Assembly: GCA_030549335.1 (NCBI GenBank)
Contig: CM060195.1
Location: 48,703,975-48,767,974 of the forward strand
Direction: 5' to 3'
DNA length: 64,000 bases
DNA from: Pontederia crassipes
Taxonomy: Eukaryota; Streptophyta; Magnoliopsida; Commelinales; Pontederiaceae
Made by a program: the position numbers and the translations under genes. Positions within the stretch are counted from its first letter, which is position 1; each line of letters starts with the position of its first letter. Positions 11,936-21,954 of this stretch are shown here, in pieces. The notes under the pieces were generated by a model. The model was not told the DNA's origin. It worked only from the letters and a program-made list of their open reading frames with translations, and did not search any database.

Positions 11936-13062
11936 ATGTCGATTCCCAAACTCTCCAACAGCCGCAGAAGGCTGTCTGTGCTGTCTTGACTTTCGTCCTT
12001 CTGAATTTGGGCTTTGCTCTTGACATCATCTCCAACTTCGGTCTCGATGTCGTCCCACGCCTCGTGCGGAAACCCACCCGCTTCAGCCTTCTCTTCTCCG
12101 GCTCCTGTCGCGCACGCCGCCACAGCAATGACCGCGCTCTTTATTGTGCCATCGGTTCCGCAAGAACGTCCTCCTCCGCCTGAGCGCTCGTCGGGTTCGA
12201 GGCAGTGCGAGAAGCGCAAAGGGATAGAGGAGTACGTGCACCCAAGGACGGCCATGCCGCATGAACGACGAGGAGTTTCTGTGGAAGGTGTCCATGGTGC
12301 CCGGCGGGCGAAGGAACCCATACGACCGCATCCCCAATGTGGCGTTCCTGTTCCTTACCAAAGGACTGCTGCCATTAGCGCCGCTCTGGGAGAAGTTCTC
12401 CAAGGGCCACGAGGGGTTGTACTCCATCTACATGCACACGGATCCTGCCTTCAATGAGTCCATGCCGCACGACTCTGTTTTTCATGGAAGACGAGTTCCC
12501 AGCAAGGTCTGTGGTTGTTTGTATTCTTGGTATTTTTTTTTCATGCACCCTTTTATTCTTCAAGAAATAGTACGTTCCGCATGATGTTTGTCTACGAAGA
12601 TGCCGGCGTCACCGGCCGCGGGCAGTACAGGGAGAAGATGCGGCCCCACGTGTCCCTGGAGCAATGGCACAAGGGGTCGCAGTGGTTTGAGGTCGATCGT
12701 AGACTCACGATCGAGATCATCTCCTACGACGTGTACTTTCCCGTCTTCCAGAGGCACTGCACGCCCTCTTGCTACATAGATGAACACTACCTGCCGACCT
12801 TTGTGAACATAAGATTCAGCGGGACGAATGCCCATAGGAGCTTGACTTGGGTCGACTGGTCGAGGCCCGAACCCCATCCAGGCAGGTTTCCGAGGACGAG
12901 CTCACCGTTGAGCTTCTACGGGGAAAGAGGAATGGCAGCAGCTGCACTTACAATGGAGAGGCCACCAGGATTTGCTTCTTGTTGGCGAGGAAGTTTCTGC
13001 CGTGTTCTTTGAACTGATTGCTGATCTTTGCACCGAAGGTCCTCGGCTATGGTGGAAGATAG
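11936..13062 (+). pseudogene. GT14 (DUF266) glycosyltransferase copy 1, broken
   Basis: Plant core-2/I-branching-type GT14 family, a type II membrane enzyme expected in the Golgi. ATG at 11,936 aligns with the ATG of copies 3 and 4. Exon 1 (to 12,506) carries NPYDRIPNVAFLFLTKG and [16 protein letters not shown], with a GT donor site at 12,507. Exon 2 text (WFEVDRR, YFPVFQRHCTPSCYIDEHYL, TWVDWSRP) runs to 13,062. Against copy 3 there are single-base losses near 11,982, 12,255 and 12,900. A deletion joins the intron at about 12,590 straight to mid exon 2, removing the exon's first part including the LLSESC region. This is the oldest-looking copy and cannot encode the enzyme. Confidence 0.88.
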
Positions 13063-13439
13063 AACTTAGATGGCAAACGACTCCATGTCCTGCAAGTTGC
13101 AATTAGCTAGTTGCTTCACGTATGCTGTTGATAATTGTATTTTAAACACATTATAGAAGAACTCTGATGATTCTTTATATAGAGTAATATGTCCATTCTT
13201 TGATTATTTACGGAGGAGATCAACATTGTAGTGTCAAATTAATACAGAATAATATGTCCATTCTTTTGAAAATTAGTCGACACTCCCAAATATTAAATGA
13301 ATGAAAAAAAACAAGAAATATAATTGCATTATATATTCTTCTGCAACACAATTTAAATATGGCATAGCACTATTTGGCATTTCTTCTTACATTGAAGTCC
13401 ATTCATTCTCCTAAACTCGGTTCGCCTTCATTCTTCTAG
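13063..13439. repeat. 3' flank of GT14 copy 1
   Basis: Non-coding; matches the flanks after copies 2 and 3 (tagctagttgcttc, tatggcatagcactatttgg). The same text occurs inverted after copy 4. Confidence 0.7.
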
Positions 13440-14021
13440 CGATCATTTGACTATTGGAATCAGGTGGAATCACAAACGCCCATGTCGGTTCCACCTGGTT
13501 TTAGATCTGGCCCCTTTTTATTTTCTTTTTCACCTTTTTTTGGAATTTGACGTTTTACTTGTTTTTTTCAAATTTTTTTCTTTTATCATTTTCTTTTTTA
13601 ACCTTTGTTATATAACTTAATTTATTTATTATATGTAAAATATAAATAATAAAGGATTAATATAATATTATTTATTATTTCATTATAATTGTTTTAATAT
13701 TTCATTACATATAAAATATTAAAAATGATTTTTATATTTAAATAATATATTTTTTAACAAAATTTTTGTCATAAATTTTTTTAATATATGTATTATGTCT
13801 ATTAATTTTCTAATAATTTTATAACTTATATTTATAATACGTATTTTTAATTAAATCAACCACTAAAATTAACTCATCACATTTACTTTTTCTTGTCATA
13901 TTAACTACTTTATTACTTATCATCAAATTACACTCTATCCAAATACAACCCGAACTAATTTGTCAACTCAACTATTTACGGAAACTTCATGAAACTCAAG
14001 TTCCCGTTGCCAAACGGCCCC
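13440..14021. mobile_element. TIR element M1 in the GT14 3' flank
   Basis: An AT-rich 0.58 kb block ending ttgccaaacggcccc, whose reverse complement GGGGCCGTTTGGCAA matches the start of the related copies at 16,395 and 21,200 (GGGGTCGTTTGGTAA). It is a small non-autonomous DNA transposon with imperfect inverted ends. The superfamily is uncertain (hAT or PIF/Harbinger-like), as no clean target duplication was found. Confidence 0.55.
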
Positions 14022-14161
14022 AATGGTTTTAGGAATTGAGGAATTGAGATATAACTTTGTTTGCAGTCGAAGCTGTTGCAATTGACATATGCAACATATT
14101 GTCGAAGGTTTCAGATACATGGTTCATTCCTTGTATAATCCTAGCTAACAATAAATCAATC

Positions 14162-14479
14162 CACTACACCAAAAAAGTTTTTTAGAAATCAAACACATTA
14201 GTTCCTAGAACTTCAATTTTAGTCTTTAACATTTTTTAGACCAAAATATCTTTGTCCCTCATGGTCCCTACAAGCTTATTATTAAAATGTTTTAATGACC
14301 AAAATTTTTCCATTAATCCTTAAAAAATGGCCCTTTAGTGATCACAAATAAAATTTTGATTTCAAATGATTAAGAATTTGAGACTAGTATCACATTAGTA
14401 TCTAATATTTGTACTTTTAAGAACCAAATATAATTGGTCCCTAAAAAATTGGTCTTTAAATCATAATTTTATTGTAGTG
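14162..14479. mobile_element. CACTA-type MITE, 318 bp
   Basis: Begins CACTACACCAAAAAAG and ends TTTTATTGTAGTG, so the termini are inverted CACTACA repeats. It is flanked by the 3-bp target duplication atc (14,159-14,161 and 14,480-14,482), as CACTA elements make. The interior repeats words such as ttggtccctaaaaa in both orientations. There is no coding capacity. It occurs only between copies 1 and 2 of the GT14 array. Confidence 0.85.
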
Positions 14480-14739
14480 ATCATTTTTTTTGTTGCTGAC
14501 AAGATCACCATTATCAAAGTAAAAAATGGGATACATGATTATAAGCCGTTAGTACCGTAGAGATTAACAATCTTTGCTAAAATTTATTACATAATTTGAC
14601 CTCATATACTAAGTAGAATAATAGAGTTGATAATATTCACATCAAGTTTTGTGAGACTTAAATTCAGACTTTATATTTTATCTTTATTATCTATTAATTA
14701 TAAATTAATTAACTATAGATTTTGTAACGCTCAAGATTT
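14480..14739. other. No feature recognised
   Basis: AT-rich spacer between the MITE and the upstream repeat block; nothing coding is visible. Confidence 0.4.
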
Positions 14740-15180
14740 GGTCCCAATTTAGAGACCGACTTTTATCTTTTCCTTTTATTTCTTTTTTTCTCTAATTTTC
14801 AGAATTTTATAATATTTTATTATCTAACTTTTATGTTAAAATAATAATAAATATTATTTTAATGACTGAAACATTTTTAAGCCATAAAATTCTCAATGCT
14901 CTTCCTTGTGGGAGTCCTATGTGTATTAAATATTCTTTTGGTCCTAAATCAAATTGAAATCCCAAATTCCACTCTAATTATAATTCTTATTCCCAGTAGG
15001 ATTTAACTTTCTTTTCTTACTTTTCCCTTTCTAATCATACTTTTAATACTAGTCTAATTCTAATTCCTTTTCCAAGTAGGATTTGTCTTTTGTTTCTCTT
15101 CATATTTCTTTTCTAATTATATTTCTATTCCTTTTCTACTTTGTATTCTTAATTTGACAATAAATAGTGTGCATGACCTC
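14740..15180. repeat. GT14 upstream repeat block, unit 2 (partial)
   Basis: Shares with 10,850-11,270, 17,570-18,110 and 22,390-22,735 the run with cttttcctttta, the aataataaatattatttta stretch, and the Ctctaattataattctta stretch. Only the promoter-near part of the block is present. Confidence 0.7.
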
Positions 15181-15504
15181 GGTCATAAGTACCCCCAACG
15201 TTCATTGGAGTCAATGTAAAGTGGTATCCATCTCCAACATCAAAACAAAGCTTCCAAACTCTCATTTCTCATTCCTCCTTAGGGGTGTTCAGTGGTTCGG
15301 GTATGGGTTAGAATTTTCTGATCCGAGTAAACCTGACCTGACCTAAAAACCTATTTTTTTATTTATTGTTATTTTTTTAATTTTCAGCTTATATTATGTA
15401 TAAAAAAACATAATGTCAAATCAGACATTATGCCACTTTGGGCACGGAGTCTTCATCCCATGAGGCGTTCGCGCCTCGTCCCTTGTCAATGCGATTTTGA
15501 CTCT
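15181..15504. other. Junction region upstream of GT14 copy 2
   Basis: Starts with remains of the old leader (cataagtaccccc). The last 85 bases (from about 15,420: tgccactttgggca, then cttgtcaatgcgattttgac) match the 3' flank sequence at 17,020-17,095 and 21,830-21,900. A piece of 3' flank is thus joined directly to the middle of exon 2. Confidence 0.6.
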
Positions 15505-15893
15505 GGGTCGCAGTGGTTCGAGGTTGACCCAGACTCGCGGTCGAGATCATCTCTGACGACGTGTACTTCCCCGTCTTCCGGAGGCACTGCACGCCCTCGT
15601 GCTACATAGACGAACACTACCTGCCGACCTTCGTGAACATGAGATTCAGCGGGATGAACGCCGACAGGAGCTTGACTTGGGTCGACTGGTCGAGGCCCGG
15701 ACCCCATCCGGGCAGGTTTCCGAGGACGAGCGTCATCGTTGAGCTCCTGCGGGGAATGAGGAACGGCAGCAGCTACACTTACAATGGAGAGGCCACCAGG
15801 ATTTGCTTCTTGTTCACGAGGAAGTTTCTGCCATGTTCTCTGAACCGATTGTTGATGTTTGCACCGAAGGTCCTCGGCTATGGAGGAAGATAG
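15505..15893 (+). pseudogene. GT14 copy 2, 3' fragment of exon 2
   Basis: Begins inside exon 2 at GSQWFEV and reads to the family's usual C-terminus FAPKVLGYGGR with a stop at 15,893. It has a single-base loss near 15,530; the rest of the exon is open and keeps YFPVFRRHC, YIDEHYLPTF and TWVDWSRPGPHPGRF. Exon 1, the intron and the first half of exon 2 are absent. The exon text is closer to copy 3 than to copy 1. Confidence 0.88.
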
Positions 15894-16394
15894 AACTTAG
15901 AAGGCAAACGACTCCATGTCTCGCGAGTTGCAATTAGCTAGTTGCTTCGTGTATGCTGTTGATAATTGTATTTAAAACACATTATAAAAGAAGTCAGATG
16001 ATTCTTTATACACAGTAATATATCCATTCTTTGATTGTTTATGAAGGAGATCAATAGTGTAGTGTCAAATTAATACATATTTAGTTACTTGTATAAAATG
16101 AAATATGTTCTTTTGAAAATTTTAGCCGTTGCTCCCAAATATTAAATTAATGAAAAAAACAAGAAATATAATTGCATTATATATTTTTCTGCAATACAAT
16201 TTAAATATGGCATAGCACTATTTGGCATTTCTTCTTACATGGAAGTCCATTTATTTGAGCATTGACTTGGGTTCCAACAACTTGAATATGTATTTAGTTT
16301 TGTGGATGGAGATCCTTAAAATATTAATTTATGACAGATCTTGCTATTTTTTCAAACAAAGATGCTTTAAGTTTCGATTCCCAAAACACATCTC
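15894..16394. repeat. 3' flank of GT14 copy 2
   Basis: Non-coding; near-identical to 20,699-21,199 and recognisably related to 13,063-13,439. No gene is visible. Confidence 0.75.
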
Positions 16395-16966
16395 GGGGTC
16401 GTTTGGTAATTGGAACGAGTGGAATGTAATCAGGGTCACGTAACCCTAGTTCCACTTAATAATTCTTTTTCTTTGCAAACAACGACGTGACCTTTTTTTA
16501 TTTTACAAATTATTTTTTTCTTTTAGGTTTTCTTCTTTTTACCTATCTTATATATAATAAATTATTTACTATATGTAAAATATTAATAATAAATAGTTAA
16601 TATAATATTATTTATTACTTATTATTTCCTTAAAAATTCAATATTTTATTAAATATAAATGATTAAAGTTTTATTTTTTATACTTAAATAATATACTTTT
16701 TAACAAAATTTGTACATAAAGTTTTTAATATATATTATGTATTTTACTTTTTTTAAATAATTGTATAATCTATATTTATAATATATATTTTTAATTCAAT
16801 CACCGATTAAAATTAACCCATCACATCCAATTTTTTCGATAACCTAAACTACCTTTTTCCTCATAATCAAATTTCACTCCATCCAAACACACCCCGAACG
16901 AATATGTCAATTCAACTATTCAACAAGAAGTTTGTTGAACTCCGATTTCCATTGTCAAACGATCCC
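16395..16966. mobile_element. TIR element M2
   Basis: Starts GGGGTCGTTTGGTAA and ends TTGTCAAACGATCC, giving imperfect inverted termini around an AT-rich interior of about 550 bp. It is the same family as M1 (13.4-14.0 kb) and near-identical to M3 (21.2-21.8 kb). It is non-autonomous, and its place in the superfamilies is unresolved. Confidence 0.55.
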
Positions 16967-17149
16967 TTCGCGTCCGCCATCCACTGCCAAAGTGGGCATA
17001 ATGCCAAATCGGTCATTATGCCACTTTGGGCAGGGAGTCTTCGTCCCACGAGCCCGTCGCGTCTTGTCCCTTGTCAATGCGACTTTGACTCCTATTAGGA
17101 GTAGGAGTCCCACTCCAAGTGGGAGTAGGAATACAACGAACATCGATAT

Positions 17150-18110
17150 TTTGGTCGACGATTTTGCATGATGAAACTCCGAAACTTGTGCCTAGCACTT
17201 AAATATTGTTCTACTTTGTTGGGACTTCCAAATGATATGTTGGCCACGCTCTCCGGTGTCTCGATTTGCGAGAAATTAAAGGAGGAAGAGGAAGCTCTAA
17301 TGCATAAATTCTGTGTATGCAAATAATACTTTTTAGCCACCCTTTATGTCCTATTTATAGTTCTTAACTAGGATTTTTGACTCATATTGAGCCTTAGACT
17401 AATTCTTCATCAATCACGGTCTTCCATAGTTAATTACATCATGTTAACTATTTTGATTTAATTAAATACGAATTTAACTAATTATTTCATAATGATACTT
17501 ATCAAAATCCATATATACTCAAATTCCTTTTTATCTCCTCCACAACTTCTCTCAATCAAACTCTACTTTTATCTTTTCCTTTTATTTCTTACTTTTCTCT
17601 AATTTTCGGAATAATTTAATTCCATAATATTTTATCATCTAGTTTTTAGATTAAAATAATAATAAATATTATTTTACAACAACAACAACAACAAAGCCTT
17701 ATCCCACTAGGTGGGGTCGGCTACATGGATCATACGACGCCATTCCGCTCTATTAGTATATTCGTTGATCCATGTTCATAAGATTCGACATGATTTTATG
17801 CTGGCTGTCGGGGTCTAACACAATCCTCCTCCTTTATCCGGGCTTGGGACCGGCTATAAAATATAGGCGGAGTTAATAATAAATATTATTTTATTGATTG
17901 AAATATTTTTTAAGGCATAAAATTCTCAATCCTCTTTTATGTCGGAGTCTTATGTCTATAAATATTCTTTTGGTCCTAAATCAAATTGAAATATCTAATC
18001 CCACTCTAATTATAATTCTTACTCCTATTAGGATTCTTTTTTTTCCTTTTTCCTTTCTAATCATACTTTTAATCCTATTCTAATTCTAATTCCTTTTACA
18101 AGTAAGATTT
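17150..18110. repeat. GT14 upstream repeat block, unit 3
   Basis: Near-identical to 21,955-22,735 apart from the SINE. It holds the CTATTTATAG stretch near 17,350, and AT-rich DNA leading to the TATA box of copy 3. Just before it (17,085-17,135) lie short palindromic words built on actcctattaggagt. Confidence 0.75.
17677..17873 (-). mobile_element. Au-type SINE
   Basis: The minus strand contains the hallmark words of the plant Au SINE family: AGCCGGTCCCAAGCCCGG near its start, CATGTAGCCGACCCCACC and TGGGATAAGGCTTTG near its end, then a TTG-repeat tail. It is flanked by a perfect 20-base target duplication (17,657-17,676 and 17,874-17,893). The paralogous site near 22,480-22,500 is empty and carries one copy of that 20-mer. 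It was therefore inserted after the 4 kb duplication, or was absent from the copied allele. Confidence 0.93.
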
Positions 18111-18120
18111 CTCTTCATAT

Positions 18121-18128
18121 TATAAATA
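18121..18128 (+). promoter_or_regulatory. Native TATA box of GT14 copy 3
   Basis: TATAAATA followed by CCC, about 120 bases upstream of the solo LTR insertion. The same box is kept before copy 4. Downstream DNA is a pyrimidine-rich leader (cttcctcctctcattc), typical of a plant 5' UTR. Confidence 0.55.
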
Positions 18129-18246
18129 CCCAGTTCCTTGGAGTCATGACATCTCTCTCCTGCCAAGTTCTTGTCTTCCTCCTCTCATTCTTATTCTTGC
18201 GGAAACTTCCCAGCTTGCATGTGATTGAACAGCCGTCTGTCAGTCC

Positions 18247-19099
18247 TGACCACTAAGGACGCGCCCCGAGCGGGCATGGCCATGCGCGCGAGGAGGCGGG
18301 CGTAGCCGGGATGATTCCTACTCCTAGTAGGAATAGGAGTTGTCCGACACTCCGAAGATCCGACGAGGAGGGATGAGCTTCTGGAAGTGAAGGCTTGGAC
18401 TCCTATCGTGAGTAGGAGGACAAGTGCGTGGAGAAGTTCAGGATCGGAAGGATTTCTACTCCTAGTAGGAATAGGAATCCGGGCATCTCCTATGTCGAGA
18501 AGGACTTGGGCGCGGACAGAGCTTCCTTCTGGATCGAGGGTCACTTGGAGTTGAAGTCCTAATCATAGGAGGACTGAAGAAGGGGAGAGGCCGCAGGAGA
18601 ACAGCCCGAGTCCTAGTAGGACTCGGACTTGTCCTAGCGGGCGCGCCCTGGACATGGCAGGTGCCAGGCGGGTGGCCTGGCCAGTTTGACTTCAAGATGG
18701 ACTTTGAATGGGGTCGAATTCTTCAGGGACTTCAGAAGGATGGATTTCTACTCCTAGTCCAAGAAGGTTTTTCTAGAGAAAGGGCTTGCATGTCTAGTAG
18801 GAGTATGCCCATACTTAGACTAAGAGTTGTTTCTCTTAGGCCCTATAAAAGAACTTGTAATCAAGGCTTGTAAGATCATTCTGGATAATCTGATATTGCT
18901 CAATAGTATTCTCTAGTTTTCTCTAAACTCTTAGCCTTCCTCTCTTCTTCCTGGGCGGGTGTTTTGTTGTGCATCCGGGGCGTGTACAGTCGGGGTCCAA
19001 GACACGTCTAAAAGGGGGCTGATCGGCGACCGAGCAGGGTTTGGCCGAGTCGCACGTCTGGTGTATCATACCCCTTAAGCGTAAGGGTGTGACACAACA
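18247..19099 (+). repeat. Solo LTR at the start codon of GT14 copy 3
   Basis: An 853-bp block with TG...CA ends (TGACCAC...GACACAACA), flanked by the 6-base duplication cagtcc (18,241-18,246 and 19,100-19,105). The right-hand duplication touches the ATG at 19,106. Copy 1 lacks the block. Inside are a TATA box (18,844) and several palindromic CTCCTAGTAGGA words. It is most likely a solo LTR of a gypsy-type element, since internal and partner sequences are absent. It predates the 4 kb duplication because copy 4 has it too. Confidence 0.75.
18844..18851 (+). promoter_or_regulatory. TATA box within the solo LTR
   Basis: TATAAAAG about 255 bases before the GT14 ATG, in gene orientation, followed by a likely LTR transcript start region (acttgtaatcaaggcttg). 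It could serve as an LTR-derived promoter for copy 3. Confidence 0.5.
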
Positions 19100-19105
19100 C
19101 AGTCC

Positions 19106-20698
19106 ATGTCGATCCCCAAACTCTTCAACAACCACAGAAGGCTGTCCATGCTCGTCTTGAGTTTCGTCCTCCTGAGTGTGGGCTTCGCTCTCGGCATCAT
19201 CTCTAGCTTCGGCCTCGGTGTCGTCCCGCGCCTCGCGCGGTACACCCACCCGCTTCAGCCTTCTCTTCTCCAGCTCCAGTCGCGCGTGCCGCCACAGCAA
19301 CAACCGCTCTGTATTGTGTCATCGGTTCTGCCGCACGAACGTCCTCCTCCGCCTGAGCGCCCGTCGGGTTCGAGGCAGCGCGAGAACCGCGCAGGAATAG
19401 AGGAGTACGTGCACCCAAGTACGGCCAAGCACCGCATGAGCGACGAGGAGTTGCTGTGGAGGGCGTCCATGGTGCCCGGCGTGAGGACCGCTGCCATTAG
19501 CGCCGCTCTGGGAGAAGTTCTTCAAGGGCCACGAGGGGTTGTACTCCATCTACGTGCACACGGATCCTGCCTTCAACGAGTCCATGCCGCACGACTCTGT
19601 TTTCCATGGACGACGAGTTCCCAGCAAGGTATGCGGTTGTTTGTATTCTTGGTATTTTTTTCATGTACTCTTTTTCTTCAAGAAATAGTACGTTCAGCAC
19701 CATGTTTGTTTACGTACCTTCCATTTTTTGAGTTATTTTTTATGTGCAAAAGAATATGATGTAGGGGTCTAACTACATGCACAAATTTATAATTAATTAT
19801 GCATATCTCATTTGTTCAACAACAAAATCTATATTTCTACCAACTTCTATATATTCTTTTCTTCTCCCTGTAAACTCATTGCAACTCTCACCTCCTAAAA
19901 GATGCATACATTCCATTGTCCATTGACCAAAGCTTCAAACAACTCTATTTCTCCATAAATGACCGCACATTACGTTTATAATTTGTGCATGTATGTTACA
20001 ATTTTATCTTTGCTGACGTGCGTGTTGGGTCTCTGCATGATTCGGTGCAGGCGGTGGAATGGGGGCAAGTGAACATGATGGATGCCGAGCGCTGGCTGCT
20101 GGCCAATGCGCTCCTCGACTTCTCCAATGAGCGCTTTGTTCTGCTGTCCGAGTCGTGCATCACCCTCTTCAACTTCCCCACCGTCTACTCGTACCTCATC
20201 AACTCCAAACAGACCTACGTCTCGGTCTACGACGATGACGGCGCCACCGGCCGCGGGCGGTATCGGGAGAAGATGCGGCCCCAGGTGTCCCTGGAGCAAT
20301 GGCGCAAGGGCTCGCAGTGGTTCGAGGACGACCGCAGACTCGCAGTCGAGATCATCTCCGACAACGTGTACTTCCCCGTCTTTCGGAGGCACTGCACGCC
20401 CTCGTGCTACATAGACGAACACTACCTGCCGACCTTCGTGAACATGAGATTCAGCGGGATGAACGCCGACAGGATCTTGACTTGGGTCGACTGCTCGAGG
20501 CCCGTACCCCATCCGGGCAGGTTTCCGAGGACGAGTGTCACCGTTGAGCTCCTGCGGGGAATGAGGAACGGCAGCAGCTGCACTTACAATGGAGAGGCCA
20601 CCAGGATTTGCTTCTTGTTCGCGAGGAAGTTTCTGTCATATTCTCTGAACCGATTGTTGATGTTTGCACCGAAGGTCCTCGGCTATGGAGGAAGATAG
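19106..20698 (+). pseudogene. GT14 (DUF266) glycosyltransferase copy 3, near-complete
   Basis: Two exons: 19,106-19,628 and 20,051-20,698, with a 422-bp GT...AG intron in phase 0. The N-terminus has a signal-anchor (LSMLVLSFVLLSVGF, about residues 14-30), a proline-rich stem, then the GT14 domain: [81 protein letters not shown]. Compared with copies 1 and 4, 53 bases of exon 1 are missing at 19,483/19,484 (the NPYDR..VAFLFLT segment). This shifts the frame; adding 53 back gives exactly 192 codons in exon 1. The conserved WVDWSR motif reads WVDCSR here. It would be a 407-residue enzyme if intact, the usual family size. It is probably a recent pseudogene. Confidence 0.9.
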
Positions 20699-21199
20699 AA
20701 CTTAGAAGGCAAACGACTCCATGTCTCGCGAGTTGCAATTAGCTAGTTGCTTCGTGTATGCTGTTGATAATTGTATTTGAAACACATTATAAAAAAAGTC
20801 AGATGATTCTTTATACACAGTAATATATCCATTCTTTGATTGTTTATGGAGGAGATCAATAGTGTAGTGTCAAATTAATACATATTTAGTTACTTGTATA
20901 AAATGAAATATGTTCTTTTGAAAATTTTAGCCGTTGCTCCCAAATATTAAATTAATGAAAAAAACAAGAAATATAATTGCATTATATATTTTTCTGCAAC
21001 ACAATTTAAATATGGCATAGCACTATTTGGCATTTCTTCTTACATGGAAGTCCATTTATTTGAGCTTTGACTTGGGTTCCAACAACTTGAATATGTATTT
21101 AGTTTTCTGAATGGAGATCCATAAAATATTAATTTATGACAGATCTTGCTATTTTTTCAAACAAAGATGCTTTAAGTTTCGATTCCCAAAACACATCTC
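20699..21199. repeat. 3' flank of GT14 copy 3
   Basis: Non-coding; near-identical to 15,894-16,394. Part of it (about 20,930-21,108) appears inverted at 24,130-24,312. Confidence 0.75.
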
Positions 21200-21773
21200 G
21201 GAGTCGTTTGGTAATTGGAACGAGTGGAATGTAATCAGGGTCACGTAACCCTAGTTCCGCTTAATAGTTCTTTTTCTTTGCAAACAACGCCGTGACCTTT
21301 TTTTATTTTACAAATTATTTTTTTCTTTTAGGTTTTCTTCTTTTTACCTATTTTATATATAATAAATTATTTACTATATGTAAAATATTAATAATAAATA
21401 GTTAATATAATATTATTTATTACTTATTATTTCCTTAAAAATTCAATATTTTATTAAATATAAATGATTAAAGTTTTATTTTTTATACTTAAATAATATA
21501 TTTTTTTAACAAAATTTGTACATAAAGTTTTTAATATATATTATGTATTTTACTTTTTTTTAAATAATTCTATAATCTATGTTTATAATACATATTTTTA
21601 ATTCAATCACCGATTAAAATTAACCCATCACATCCACTTTTTTCGATCACCTAAACTACCTTTTTCCTCATAATCAAATTTCACTCCATCCAAACACACC
21701 CCGAACGAATATGTCAATTCAACTATTCAACAAGAAGTTTGTTGAACTCCGATTTCCATTGTCAAACGATCCC
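21200..21773. mobile_element. TIR element M3
   Basis: Duplicate of M2, with ends GGAGTCGTTTGGTAA and TTGTCAAACGATCCC. It was carried along by the 4 kb duplication rather than inserted separately. Confidence 0.55.
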
Positions 21774-21954
21774 TTCGCGTCCGCCATCCACTGCCAAAGT
21801 GGGCATAATGCCAAATCGGTCATTATGCCACTTTGGGCAGGGAGTCTTCGTCCCACGAGCCCGTCACGTCTTGTCCCTTGTCAATGCGACTTTGACTCCT
21901 ATTAGGAGTAGGAGTCCCACTCCAAGTGGGAGTAGGAATACAACGAACATCGAC

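Larger units (their letters stand above)
15505..19500. repeat. Segmental tandem duplication, left copy
   Basis: This 4 kb stretch, from mid exon 2 of copy 2 to exon 1 of copy 3, recurs at about 20,310-24,110 (mid exon 2 of copy 3 to exon 1 of copy 4). The starting offset is about 4,805 bases and very few differences show. The main length difference is the SINE at 17.7 kb. The duplication unit therefore runs from one gene into the next, as unequal crossing-over would give. Confidence 0.85.

Noticed and set aside
16904-17098. 64-residue open frame repeated at 21,711-21,905
   Set aside because: Identical because the DNA is a recent duplicate. It spans the end of TIR element M2 and shows no domain or coding bias.
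18191-18873. Open frames on both strands around the solo LTR (also 22.8-23.4 kb)
   Set aside because: They arise from the GC-rich palindromic words, carry no known domain, and lie within an LTR.
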